Positions 24,928 to 32,152 of a stretch of DNA of 49,141 bases are shown one piece after another. Each line of letters opens with the position of its first letter. Within the stretch, counting starts at the first letter, position 1. The position numbers were made by a program, and so were the translations under genes. The stretch is taken from positions 1 through 49,141 of the IMG/VR virus record IMGVR_UViG_3300030616_000036. One strand, written 5' to 3'. Under the pieces are notes generated by a model. It was not told the origin of the DNA and ran no database searches. It was given only the letters and a program-made list of their open reading frames with translations. This DNA comes from a virus.

Positions 24928-24963
24928 ACCTTTTCTCCTTGGTTGATGTTTCCTGATAATTAA

Positions 24964-24992
24964 ATTGTACCCCCAAAATGAAAAAATGTCTA
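24964..24992 (-). promoter_or_regulatory. promoter, TAGACA-17-TACAAT
   Basis: Minus strand -35 TAGACA, 17-nt spacer, -10 TACAAT. It starts immediately after the terminator-like end of the RNA candidate at 25000-25065. Confidence 0.65.
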
Positions 24993-24999
24993 TATAAAA

Positions 25000-25065
25000 A
25001 TAAAAAAGATTAGGTGACTACCTGAAAGTCAATGATTGCAGTACGTGTACAATCTCCTAATCTTT
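25000..25065 (-). ncRNA. three-way-junction RNA ending in a terminator
   Basis: On the minus strand a 10-bp stem (AAAGATTAGG/CCTAATCTTT) encloses GATTG-11 nt-CAATC and TGACT-TTCAGGT-AGTCA (5-bp stem, 7-nt loop), and is followed by TTTTTTA. An extended -10 element (TGT-TATAAT) at 25133-25141 could start a transcript of about 130 nt with no ORF longer than about 13 codons. I do not recognise a known family. It resembles a tRNA lacking its T arm but is not a tRNA. Confidence 0.5.
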
Positions 25066-25132
25066 ATTCATTACCCCATATTTGGTATTACATCACACAA
25101 AATAAAAGCTCTCTACATATAAATAAACCTCC

Positions 25133-25141
25133 ATTATAACA
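25133..25141 (-). promoter_or_regulatory. extended -10 element for the RNA candidate
   Basis: TGTTATAAT on the minus strand is an extended -10 hexamer; no good -35 is present (TGTAAT at 17 nt). The ORF behind it (ATGGAGGTTTATTTATATG...) stops after 13 codons. Confidence 0.4.
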
Positions 25142-25163
25142 AATATACGTACACAATTACAGG

Positions 25164-25355
25164 TTATGGTTCATAGTTTATACATTCTACCACGTTATCA
25201 TTATTTGGTTTTGCTCCTTCAATATCACTACCAAAAGTAATACCATAATAATCATCTGGTAAGCATTTTGGTATTTCAGGTTGTCTTTTACATGAATCAC
25301 ATAAATTAATATCTGGATTCAAATTATCTGTAATCACCCTAAATAATCCTTTCAT
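25164..25355 (-). CDS. Cys-rich small protein (63 aa)
   Basis: MKGLFRVITDNLNPDINLCD... with C-x2-C-x7-C and a further C near the end (VECINYEP). Possible zinc-binding protein; unrecognised. Overlaps the 79-aa gene by 4 bases. Confidence 0.6.
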   Translation of the reverse strand: MKGLFRVITDNLNPDINLCDSCKRQPEIPKCLPDDYYGITFGSDIEGAKPNNDNVVECINYEP

Positions 25356-25591
25356 AATAAAGTTGATATAACAGAATCTCTATTGATATTATATTCAATA
25401 TGCTCTGGAAGAAGATTTATTTCAAATAGTTCATTTCTTTTTATTGAATTAATTAAAGAATATCGTATTTCAATACATTGTTCTTCATATGCACATACAC
25501 TACAATATCTACCATAACAATAATCTATTAAATTCTGTTTTTCTTTTTCTGTTAGTTCAGTTGATTTCTTTTTCATTTTTGATATACTCAT
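25352..25591 (-). CDS. Cys-rich small protein (79 aa)
   Basis: Residues about 20-40 contain CYGRYCSVCAYEEQC, a C-x4-C-x2-C-x6-C set that could bind a metal. The rest is helical. It is the first gene behind the promoter at 25682-25710 and hairpin at 25609-25650; no strong Shine-Dalgarno is visible. Confidence 0.6.
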   Translation of the reverse strand: MSISKMKKKSTELTEKEKQNLIDYCYGRYCSVCAYEEQCIEIRYSLINSIKRNELFEINLLPEHIEYNINRDSVISTLL

Positions 25592-25602
25592 GATAAGTTT
25601 TT

Positions 25603-25650
25603 ATAAAAGATCAGGGAGTAAATTTTATTTAACGGCTATACTCCCTGATC
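25603..25650 (-). terminator. 12-bp hairpin with short U-run, possible attenuator
   Basis: Stem GATCAGGGAGTA/TACTCCCTGATC (18-nt loop) followed on the minus strand by TTTTATAAAAA. It lies only about 25 nt behind the likely start site of the promoter at 25682-25710, so it may end a 70-nt RNA or act as a leader attenuator for the 79-aa gene. Confidence 0.6.
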
Positions 25651-25681
25651 CCACCCTAACCACACAGAAAGGTACTTTTAT

Positions 25682-25710
25682 ATTTTAATCTAAAATAATG
25701 AGAAAGTCAA
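25682..25710 (-). promoter_or_regulatory. near-consensus promoter, TTGACT-17-TAAAAT
   Basis: Minus strand -35 TTGACT, 17-nt spacer, -10 TAAAAT. The -35 overlaps the end of the 94-aa gene. It points at the hairpin at 25609-25650. Confidence 0.7.
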
Positions 25711-25991
25711 CTATTATTTTCAATACCGGAACCATCACAACAATCACATGGTATAAAAATATCGCTTCCTAAATCAAGATTACCTTTACCATAACATTTT
25801 ATACAAGCATCAAACACATAGCTAATATGTACTAATATGGTAGATCTATCTCTATCATCATTCATTTCTATATCTACTGTTACGAAATCAGGTTCAGGAT
25901 TCTCTAATTGCTTAATTGAAACAATACCTACAAAGTTTCCACTTTCAGTCACAACTACCACTGAATCACCTGGATTAAATTTTTTATTCAT
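25707..25991 (-). CDS. small protein with DnaJ-type CxxCxGxG motifs (94 aa)
   Basis: An N-terminal SH3-like beta region (NPGDSVVVVTESGNFVGIVS) is followed near the end by CIKCYGKG and CDCCDGSG, two copies of the CxxCxGxG zinc motif of DnaJ proteins. No J domain is fused. A separate J-domain protein is encoded at 35170-35844. Zinc binding is likely; the partner is unknown. Confidence 0.7.
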   Translation of the reverse strand: MNKKFNPGDSVVVVTESGNFVGIVSIKQLENPEPDFVTVDIEMNDDRDRSTILVHISYVFDACIKCYGKGNLDLGSDIFIPCDCCDGSGIENNS

Positions 25992-26364
25992 ACCTGATTA
26001 CCTTATATTTTAAGTTATGTTTTTTACATCTTTCTATCATATCTTTAGTACCATTAGATTTACCATCCCAAAAACAAATACAATGAGTAGCAAAAATAGC
26101 CATACTATTATTTCTAATAAATCCAGCAGATTTACCATATTTTTTCCAATTAGCAGGAAATGTTTTTAAATCAATGGAATGTCTAAATGCGTAGATTTCT
26201 CCTAATTCATCAGCTCCTGTAGCTTTTCCTGAGACAATAATAATATCTTTATTATTATATTCTTTAGTGAATATAGTTACTTCTTTCTTAAGTAAAGAAT
26301 AATCATGAAAATCTCTACTACCTGCAATTATTAATTTTATTTTTGCTTTTTCTTTATTTATCAT
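25984..26364 (-). CDS. SLOG-superfamily (DUF2493/YspA-like) protein
   Basis: 126 aa. IIAGSRDFHDY (12-22), IVSGKATGADELGEIYA (about 43-59), FPANWKKYGKSAGFIRN and CFWDGKSNGTKDMI are the DUF2493/YspA SLOG blocks. These Rossmann-like proteins bind nucleotides or nucleotide-derived signals. The role in phage is unknown. AGGAG precedes the ATG. Confidence 0.85.
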   Translation of the reverse strand: MINKEKAKIKLIIAGSRDFHDYSLLKKEVTIFTKEYNNKDIIIVSGKATGADELGEIYAFRHSIDLKTFPANWKKYGKSAGFIRNNSMAIFATHCICFWDGKSNGTKDMIERCKKHNLKYKVIRYE

Positions 26365-26377
26365 TTGTAAAACTCCT

Positions 26378-26644
26378 CTACTCTTTAAGTAGTTGTTTCA
26401 ATCTATTAATAGCAGAATCTAATATAAGTTTTGAAGATATATTATTATTATCAATTTCTTTATAAGAGATAGCTTCATGAAACCACACAAACGATTTATA
26501 AATATGTATAATCATTTCATCTTCTCTGAACTCTATGCTTATTTTATTTTCTTTTAATTCTTTTCTAACTTTATTTATAATTAATTCAACACTGCTTTTA
26601 ATATCAATTAAATTGATATTTGTATATTCCCTTTTATTTTTCAT
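26378..26644 (-). CDS. hypothetical protein (88 aa)
   Basis: Unrecognised. Helical ends with a central strand region (ISIEFREDEMIIHIYKSFVWFHEAI). The start overlaps the terminase small subunit stop. Confidence 0.6.
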   Translation of the reverse strand: MKNKREYTNINLIDIKSSVELIINKVRKELKENKISIEFREDEMIIHIYKSFVWFHEAISYKEIDNNNISSKLILDSAINRLKQLLKE

Positions 26645-27327
26645 TTGTCAAATTCCTTTAATTTATCTTCTGAAATATCAGTGGCATTCTCTAAAGCTTT
26701 CAAGATATCACCCTTATTATCTGAACCTTTAGACTCTGAATCTTTTGACCATCCAGCTCTATTTACGAGTATAAAAGTTTGTGCATTTACATTAGCTGGG
26801 ATAAACTTTCTTTTCTTTGTTCTCTCTTTAGCAAGTACCTTACCTTTGGAATCAATAAACTCTTTCGTGACTACTTCCATTATAAAACCTCCCTTAGCAG
26901 ACTTTGAAAGAGCTTTTTTGATTCCTTTGATCCCTATATCTCTTGCCGTATCTATTTCTCTTTTAAATGAGGGATATTCTTTACACCAATTATATACAGT
27001 ATCTTTATGTACCCCTACAATTCTTGCAGCATCACTGAGAGAAATATCATGTTCAAGACATTCAAGTAGTTGTTTTCTCTTCTCTAAAGTAAACTTTCTG
27101 TTACCTTTAGGTTGTCCCCTACCCCTTTTAAAAGAGTGTTCTTTCTCTTCTTTTTCAATTTGCTGACGAAAGTAATCATCGAATATATTCTTATTTCTTT
27201 GCCAAAACGATTGTGAAATGTCAAGTTTTTTAATTATCTCCTTGTAAAGTTTTCCTTTCCTGTAAAGTCTATAAGCTTTATCAAGTTGTTTTCTTGTAAC
27301 CTTTATATTAGGTCTACCACGTCTCAT
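26641..27327 (-). CDS. terS: terminase small subunit
   Basis: 228 aa. A HTH block is visible at about 83-115 (LLECLEHDISLSDAARIVGVHKDTVYNWCKEYPSFKREIDTARD), followed by the typical oligomerisation/end region with NAQTFILVNRAGWS. An N-terminal homeodomain-like block (TRKQLDKAYRLYRKGKLYKEIIKKLDISQSFWQRNK) precedes it. It recognises the packaging site. It is encoded about 7 kb upstream of the large subunit, an unusual split. Confidence 0.8.
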   Translation of the reverse strand: MRRGRPNIKVTRKQLDKAYRLYRKGKLYKEIIKKLDISQSFWQRNKNIFDDYFRQQIEKEEKEHSFKRGRGQPKGNRKFTLEKRKQLLECLEHDISLSDAARIVGVHKDTVYNWCKEYPSFKREIDTARDIGIKGIKKALSKSAKGGFIMEVVTKEFIDSKGKVLAKERTKKRKFIPANVNAQTFILVNRAGWSKDSESKGSDNKGDILKALENATDISEDKLKEFDK

Positions 27328-27361
27328 TTAAACCTCACATTTTTTAATATAAAAGACCTTC

Positions 27362-27390
27362 ATAATATTAAATATAATAAAAAGTTACAA
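27362..27390 (-). promoter_or_regulatory. candidate promoter, TTGTAA-17-TATTAT
   Basis: Minus strand -35 TTGTAA, 17-nt spacer, -10 TATTAT, upstream of the terminase small subunit gene. AT-richness lowers its weight. Confidence 0.4.
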
Positions 27391-27397
27391 GATTTTG

Positions 27398-27727
27398 TTA
27401 TTTTTCTTCTAATGATCTACTGAGCTTTTCAATTTTATCTGGAGTATGTTCCATTACACTTCCATCTTTATATTCAATTATAACACGTTTAATTAAACAC
27501 ACTTCTAATAATTTTCTCGCTCTCCTTAGTATATATATAAGGGTATTTTTCGCAAAATAATTGTCTTTAAAAATCTCATGTTGAGGATAAATTATAAATA
27601 ATTCAGCTCCCATCATTATAACCGCTTCAGTCCATCTACTAACTAAATCATTAGCTTTATTAATTAACCTGAATAACTCCTCTTTAGAAGTCTTACTGAA
27701 ATCTGCCTTACTGTTTTTACTTTTCAT
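27398..27727 (-). CDS. hypothetical helical protein (109 aa)
   Basis: Unrecognised. Long helices (KEELFRLINKANDLVSRWTEAVIMMGAELFII; NTLIYILRRARKLLEVCLIKRVI). The 4-base overlap with the 101-aa gene suggests coupling. Confidence 0.6.
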   Translation of the reverse strand: MKSKNSKADFSKTSKEELFRLINKANDLVSRWTEAVIMMGAELFIIYPQHEIFKDNYFAKNTLIYILRRARKLLEVCLIKRVIIEYKDGSVMEHTPDKIEKLSRSLEEK

Positions 27728-28029
27728 TTTCCCACCTTTTTATTTTTAACGTTCATATAGTTTTCATATATATCAATAAATTCACGTAGTAATTTACAAT
27801 ATTCTTTATAATTTTCTAAATCATCAGCATGATAGAAAAAATCACTTATATCATCTACAAAACGATAAGAAGATTTAAAATTTTTTTCGATAAATTTATC
27901 TAAATCCTCTACCTTATTTTTAAAGACATTATAAAAAGTTTTCTTTTCTTTTACTATACTCTCATAATTAATACATTTCTTCTTATCAGTAAATTCAGTT
28001 CCATCATTAGCTTTATATACTGTTTTCAT
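27724..28029 (-). CDS. hypothetical protein (101 aa)
   Basis: Unrecognised. N-terminus MKTVYKANDGTEFTDKKKCINYESIV resembles small phage proteins that begin with a 'y.a.DG.ef.d...c..yE' phrase; the rest is helical and charged. Overlaps both neighbours. Confidence 0.6.
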   Translation of the reverse strand: MKTVYKANDGTEFTDKKKCINYESIVKEKKTFYNVFKNKVEDLDKFIEKNFKSSYRFVDDISDFFYHADDLENYKEYCKLLREFIDIYENYMNVKNKKVGK

Positions 28030-28306
28030 TTTTCACCTCTTTTCTACATTTAGAACATTTTATAATCTTAGGGTGGTAATTATCATGATATAAAATTTCA
28101 TTATATTTTAAACAATAATGAAATACAATAATTTTAGTTTTATAATAAATAAGAGTCTGTTCTTTTTCATTTATTTTTAGATATTTACATCTATTACAAA
28201 ATATCTTAAGAACTGGTTTTTCTTCTTCTTTTCTCTTAAAGATTTTATCCCATCCATCACGATACTTTTTTAAATCAGTATTCATTTCACTTGTTTTTAA
28301 TGCCAT
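28013..28306 (-). CDS. zinc-binding-like protein (97 aa)
   Basis: Cys sets CNRCKYLK (about 37-44) and CSKCRKE near the end, with C-LKYNE between, suggest a zinc ribbon. Otherwise basic. Unrecognised. Confidence 0.6.
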   Translation of the reverse strand: MALKTSEMNTDLKKYRDGWDKIFKRKEEEKPVLKIFCNRCKYLKINEKEQTLIYYKTKIIVFHYCLKYNEILYHDNYHPKIIKCSKCRKEVKNENSI

Positions 28307-28355
28307 AAGTAAATAACCCCTCTAAATATATTATTTTTTCACCCTGGAGAAAGAA

Positions 28356-28628
28356 TTAATCCTTGGAATTGATATGTTTATCAAATATATCCTTTATCTC
28401 TTTAACCCATACTCTACATTTAGAGATATCAATATATTTAGATTCATTATTAACTGCTCCACATTTAGAGATATTAAAAATAACAGCTTCAGATTTAGCA
28501 GCAATATTTAATCTTTCAGCTATGAAAGCTGCTTTAGTATCTGATGAACATTCACAAAATACTTTTTTCTCCATCATTACTTTTTTCCCTTTTGCTTCCC
28601 ATTTGTTAAATGAATTGTACAAGTCCAT
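28356..28628 (-). CDS. hypothetical protein (90 aa)
   Basis: Unrecognised. Central region FCECSSDTKAAFIAERLNIAAKSEAVIFNISKCG. The first ATG at 28628 overlaps the Nudix stop by one base. A further ATG pair (MMEKK) is 16-18 codons in and could be the real start. Confidence 0.55.
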   Translation of the reverse strand: MDLYNSFNKWEAKGKKVMMEKKVFCECSSDTKAAFIAERLNIAAKSEAVIFNISKCGAVNNESKYIDISKCRVWVKEIKDIFDKHINSKD

Positions 28629-29065
28629 TATTTAACTCCTTCACATTTAAAAGTATTATAAAATTTACCATCATCTACATCACAAAGTACAAATTTAACC
28701 TCCGGTACTAAGTTTTTAGGTAGTGAATTCACAGGACACCATATTAAACCATCACATCTATCAGGTTCTTTATTTATTATGATACCTGTATACTCGTTTG
28801 CTGTTATAAAAACATCTATGTATGTCCTATCTTTAGCTATTCTATGTAATATTTTAACCACTCTAAGAGAATGCTCATTAATATTAATATTAGCTTCTTC
28901 AAATGATTCACGAATTATACAATCAAAAGCTGTTTCCCCTTCCTCTACATGTCCAGCAACTAAACCAAAGTTACCATCTTGATAACCTGTATTCTTTCTT
29001 TTAGATAGTAGAACATTTCCTTTATCTATTAAAACAAGATATATGGCAAAATAAACTTTAATCAT
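28628..29065 (-). CDS. Nudix hydrolase
   Basis: 145 aa. The Nudix box G-x5-E-x7-REUXEE-x-GU is met by GHVEEGETAFDCIIRESFEEA (38-58) with substitution NI at the end. It hydrolyses a nucleoside diphosphate derivative; substrate unknown. AAAGGAG precedes the ATG. It would fit nucleotide pool cleaning beside dCTP deaminase. Confidence 0.9.
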   Translation of the reverse strand: MIKVYFAIYLVLIDKGNVLLSKRKNTGYQDGNFGLVAGHVEEGETAFDCIIRESFEEANININEHSLRVVKILHRIAKDRTYIDVFITANEYTGIIINKEPDRCDGLIWCPVNSLPKNLVPEVKFVLCDVDDGKFYNTFKCEGVK

Positions 29066-29240
29066 TTTCTAACTCCTTTGCATTAATTTTAAGTTGTTCT
29101 TCATAATTTTTAATTGTTTTTTTAAGTTGTTCAATAGTATTATTCTTTTGTTCTATTTCATCAATTAATAGTTTTATTTTATTCTTATTATTTTTCTTAA
29201 TAGATGAAGTATAGCTCCTACTCTTTTTTTTCTTTTCCAT
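29058..29240 (-). CDS. coiled-coil small protein (60 aa)
   Basis: Basic N-terminus then a perfect coiled coil (LIDEIEQKNNTIEQLKKTIKNYEEQLK). Overlaps the clamp-like gene's end by 23 bp and the Nudix start. No Shine-Dalgarno; translation is probably coupled. Confidence 0.55.
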   Translation of the reverse strand: MEKKKKSRSYTSSIKKNNKNKIKLLIDEIEQKNNTIEQLKKTIKNYEEQLKINAKELEND

Positions 29241-30075
29241 TAGTTCTTAACTTTCTGTTAAATCTATTTTTCATTTTTCTAATAAATTTCTTTTTCTTGA
29301 TTTCTCCTTTTTTTGATTTCCTAAATATAATTATATCATCTTTATCTTTAATTTTTGTTTTTCTTATTTTTTTAATTTTAGGTTTAGGTTTAGAAGATTC
29401 AGGACAATGTAAGATTCTTTTTTCCCATTCTGTTAAATCTGGAATTTTACCCTCTAACCCATCATAAGCTCTCACTAATCCTATCACCTGCTGACTGTTC
29501 TTCATATTAGTACATCTAAAAATTAAATTACCATCTTCATTAAATTCTATAAAAACAGGGGTACTATATGAAGTATCAGGACATATTTCATTTATGGTAG
29601 ATAATACAGATAATAATCTTGATAAATTGAAAGCTGTTTTTATATTAGTTTTATTATTCTTATACGAATTTTTAATAAAACTTCGATAGTCAGCATATTC
29701 ATTATTATATACTTTTGCTTCGAGTGATTTACTGCGTTTACCGTCAGAGAATTTTATTACAGTTTTATCTTTAGTTTTCTTTTCAATAACACAATGTTCA
29801 AGCACTCCAGCATACTTCGTATCTCTTGGTAAACTTTTAAGAGCTTCCTTAACACTTTCAGCACTTATAGTAATATCAGATTTAATAGTATCTTTATCTT
29901 GTATTATTACATGTTCTTTCATTTTATCAGTAACAGGACTTACAACAATAACAGCGAGACCATTAGTTGCAATAGAAGTACCATCCTTTTCAAAATGTAC
30001 ATTATCCAACATAGGGATACCTCTATCTTGTCTCGACATTTTATGAGCCATTAAATTATATCTACTTATAATCAT
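29218..30075 (-). CDS. DNA sliding-clamp-like protein
   Basis: 285 aa. The N-terminal phrases MLDNVHFEKDGTSIATNGLAVIVVSP (about 22-47), ISAESVKEALKSLP and DGKRSKSLEAKVYNNEYADYRSFI, and a second half FNLSRLLSVLSTINEI...PVFIEFNEDGNLIFRCTN resemble the repeated clamp fold of DnaN beta clamps. The C-terminus (about 235-285) is strongly basic. The clamp call is moderate; no other polymerase accessory factor is seen. Confidence 0.45.
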   Translation of the reverse strand: MIISRYNLMAHKMSRQDRGIPMLDNVHFEKDGTSIATNGLAVIVVSPVTDKMKEHVIIQDKDTIKSDITISAESVKEALKSLPRDTKYAGVLEHCVIEKKTKDKTVIKFSDGKRSKSLEAKVYNNEYADYRSFIKNSYKNNKTNIKTAFNLSRLLSVLSTINEICPDTSYSTPVFIEFNEDGNLIFRCTNMKNSQQVIGLVRAYDGLEGKIPDLTEWEKRILHCPESSKPKPKIKKIRKTKIKDKDDIIIFRKSKKGEIKKKKFIRKMKNRFNRKLRTNGKEKKE

Positions 30076-30115
30076 TTAGATCTCCTTACTAAAAGTTAAT
30101 TTTAATACATTTTAT

Positions 30116-30232
30116 TTAACAGGTAGAATCTTTTGTATTATAAACTGTCCCGCAAACATGACATTTATGAGTAAACCCATAATTCCAATGTTGGAAAGAG
30201 TGAGTACCACAATTAGGACATATTGCTTTCAT
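30116..30232 (-). CDS. zinc-ribbon micropeptide (38 aa)
   Basis: ORF MKAICPNCGTHSFQHWNYGF... has two CxxC knuckles (C5-x2-C8 and C24-x2-C27), a classic zinc ribbon. It lies between the dCTP deaminase and clamp-like genes, in the same direction. It may bind DNA or RNA. Confidence 0.6.
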   Translation of the reverse strand: MKAICPNCGTHSFQHWNYGFTHKCHVCGTVYNTKDSTC

Positions 30233-30247
30233 AATATTATTTAATCC

Positions 30248-30763
30248 TTAAAAATCTTGATATGATTTACTTGATTGAATTGAATTTTGATCTTGATATT
30301 TACCTTGATACCCTTCACCATAATCCCCTAAAATAGTTTGATATTTAATTTGACATATTTTCATGTATGGGTAGATTATAACCGGATGTATACAAAATAT
30401 TTCTAAAGTCCAGTATCCTTTAAAACCAATGTCACCAAAACCAGCGGTAACATGAATAGATACTCCTTTTCTACCTACAGAAGATTTACCTTGAATTGAT
30501 GGTACTAATTTATAAGTTTCAGTCCATTCAGCAGTACGTGCAAGATATAATCTACCAGGATATAATTTTAAACCATTTTCAGGTATTATAATAATTTTAG
30601 TTGAATCATCTTTTTTAAAATCAAGACAAGCTTTAGTATAAACCATTAACTTATCATGAAGTTTTAAATCATAACTATTCGGGTTTAATTGATGTACATT
30701 AAATGGTCTTATAACTATATCAGTACCTATCCTATCTTTAATTTCATGTCCTGTTAAAATCAT
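30248..30763 (-). CDS. dCTP deaminase / dUTPase-family protein
   Basis: 171 aa. GKSSVGRKG (92-100), HVTAGFGDIGFKGYWTLE (104-121) and the N-terminal LNPNSYDLKL (26-35) are the hallmark blocks of the dCTP deaminase/dUTPase fold. It would make dUMP from dCTP for dTMP synthesis. Glu121 is in the catalytic place. The Gln-rich C-terminus is atypical. Confidence 0.85.
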   Translation of the reverse strand: MILTGHEIKDRIGTDIVIRPFNVHQLNPNSYDLKLHDKLMVYTKACLDFKKDDSTKIIIIPENGLKLYPGRLYLARTAEWTETYKLVPSIQGKSSVGRKGVSIHVTAGFGDIGFKGYWTLEIFCIHPVIIYPYMKICQIKYQTILGDYGEGYQGKYQDQNSIQSSKSYQDF

Positions 30764-30776
30764 AAATAAATAACTC

Positions 30777-31064
30777 CTATCTCATTACTCTATGTAAAGT
30801 TTTTGTTTCCTGTAAAACATAACTTTCTCTTAGTTTTTCAACTATTTTACAGTATTTATTTAAAGATACTTTTATATCATATCTTACTTTATTTCTTTGA
30901 GGTTGTTTTCTATATTTATTTATATTTTCATAACCACAAATATGATGAAGTATGGTAAATATAACAGTCTCGAATCTGTTATATGATCCTATACTCATTA
31001 CACCATTTTTGTTGTTATATTTAATACCTACTACCGAATTCCCGGCATGAATAAAATACTTCAA
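30777..31064 (-). CDS. hypothetical protein (95 aa, TTG start)
   Basis: I chose TTG 31064, which lies 6-7 nt behind AAGGAG; an upstream GTG at 31106 falls inside the repeat element. Basic, helical C-terminal half (KVSLNKYCKIVEKLRESYVL). Function unknown. It is the first gene behind element A. Confidence 0.5.
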   Translation of the reverse strand: MKYFIHAGNSVVGIKYNNKNGVMSIGSYNRFETVIFTILHHICGYENINKYRKQPQRNKVRYDIKVSLNKYCKIVEKLRESYVLQETKTLHRVMR

Positions 31065-31080
31065 AACAAACTCCTTAAAA

Positions 31081-31398
31081 ACGCAATAAAAACGCACTAT
31101 ATACACATAATATACACATATACTTTTTATTGTGATAAATAATAATTAAAATCTTATGAAAAAAGAGTATAATTTTATAGAAAAACAGTATAATTTTCAT
31201 AGTTTTCTTATATATTTTACTACAAAAATAGCTTATTTTCAATGTTTTTCTATTATTTTCACTACTATCTAAATTCATCATTTTCTTATCTAAGTTATTA
31301 ATATTACTATTATTATATTATTATTTGTAAAGTTAAAACTATTAATTAGTTACTATTATATATACATACTATGTGTACGTAATGCATTTTTATTGCGC
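31081..31398 (-). repeat. inverted-repeat-bounded element A
   Basis: The element runs from motif 31081-31117 (plus-strand ACGCAATAAAAACGCACTATA...) to motif 31362-31398 in inverted orientation. Inside, 31257-31348 is identical over 92 bp to 46152-46243, reverse-complemented. A small ORF (MMNLDSSEN..., 31075-31281) has no Shine-Dalgarno and is probably not a gene. Interior beyond the 92 bp differs from copy B. Candidates are a replication origin, regulator-binding site or small mobile element. Confidence 0.7.
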
Positions 31399-31428
31399 TT
31401 TTTATTGATAATTTTCATTGAAAAAATC

Positions 31429-32148
31429 CTACTTTTTAACCTTTTTCTTAGATTTTTTAACTTTTTTTGTTGATTTTTTCTTAGTTTTTTGATAAAAAAC
31501 TACCATTTTTTCATCACCTTCTTCAACTTTATAAGCCGATATAATTTCATTTTCGGGATTAAAATCTTGATAACTAAAATCTTTATCATCCATATCAAAT
31601 TCATGTTTAGTAAGATTATTCAGCAATTTACCCAACATCCTATTCTTAGAATTCACATTAGAAGCTCCAGAGAGACCACAGGAAGACTTTTCTTTAAGTT
31701 CCTGGATACTTAGAAGCTCTTTTTCCGTAAAACCTGTATTTCGCATCTCTGGAAGGATTTTACCAGAATCTATGAGTTTTTTCAATACTTCAAGATCCCA
31801 TTCTGATTTTTCACCTATTTTATTATCACTTAAAACACATTTCCATTCATCAGATTTATTATCAAAACTGGTTCTCACTGCTGGAATAAATGGCATTTTC
31901 AATTTTAATGCTGCTTTATATGCAGTATTACCGGCTTTTATTTCATAATGTTCATTAAGGATTATAGGTCTCCTGAATCCTATATCCTTGATAACCTTTA
32001 CAAGTTCCGTAACTGTTTTATCATTATGTCTTGGATTGTTTTTCAGAGGAATGATGTTTGAAACAGGAATACAAATTTTCCTTAGATCACCTTCAGGGAT
32101 ATATTTATAATCCTTACTATTTTTTACTTTTTTTATTTTCCTAATCAT
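31429..32148 (-). CDS. ParB/Srx-domain protein
   Basis: 239 aa from ATG 32148 (GAAGGAG is 12 nt upstream; an earlier ATG at 32196 overlaps the neighbouring gene). Residues about 25-110 (CIPVSNIIPLKNNPRHNDKTVTELVKVIKDIGFRRPIILNEHYEIKAGNTAYKAALKLK) match the ParB N-terminal/Srx domain, with GN-TAYKAA in place of GERR. No HTH follows. The C-terminus is a Lys tail. It sits right next to element A. Confidence 0.8.
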   Translation of the reverse strand: MIRKIKKVKNSKDYKYIPEGDLRKICIPVSNIIPLKNNPRHNDKTVTELVKVIKDIGFRRPIILNEHYEIKAGNTAYKAALKLKMPFIPAVRTSFDNKSDEWKCVLSDNKIGEKSEWDLEVLKKLIDSGKILPEMRNTGFTEKELLSIQELKEKSSCGLSGASNVNSKNRMLGKLLNNLTKHEFDMDDKDFSYQDFNPENEIISAYKVEEGDEKMVVFYQKTKKKSTKKVKKSKKKVKK

Positions 32149-32152
32149 TTTT

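Noticed and set aside
25005-25065. tRNA-Leu (CAG)-like fold
   Set aside because: Acceptor-like stem, D-like arm and an anticodon-like arm with T at position 33 can be drawn, but there is no T arm or variable region and the outer stem is 10 bp with a U-tract. It is better described as a structured RNA with terminator.
26645-27166. 173-aa plus-strand ORF
   Set aside because: It lies wholly antisense to the terminase small subunit, which has clear motifs and a frame-consistent composition. No ribosome site is seen.
31075-31281. 68-aa ORF inside element A (MMNLDSSEN...)
   Set aside because: It has no Shine-Dalgarno, its 5' part is the 92-bp repeat and its 3' part is the end motif. The equivalent ORF in element B is different after eight residues, so it is unlikely to be a gene.
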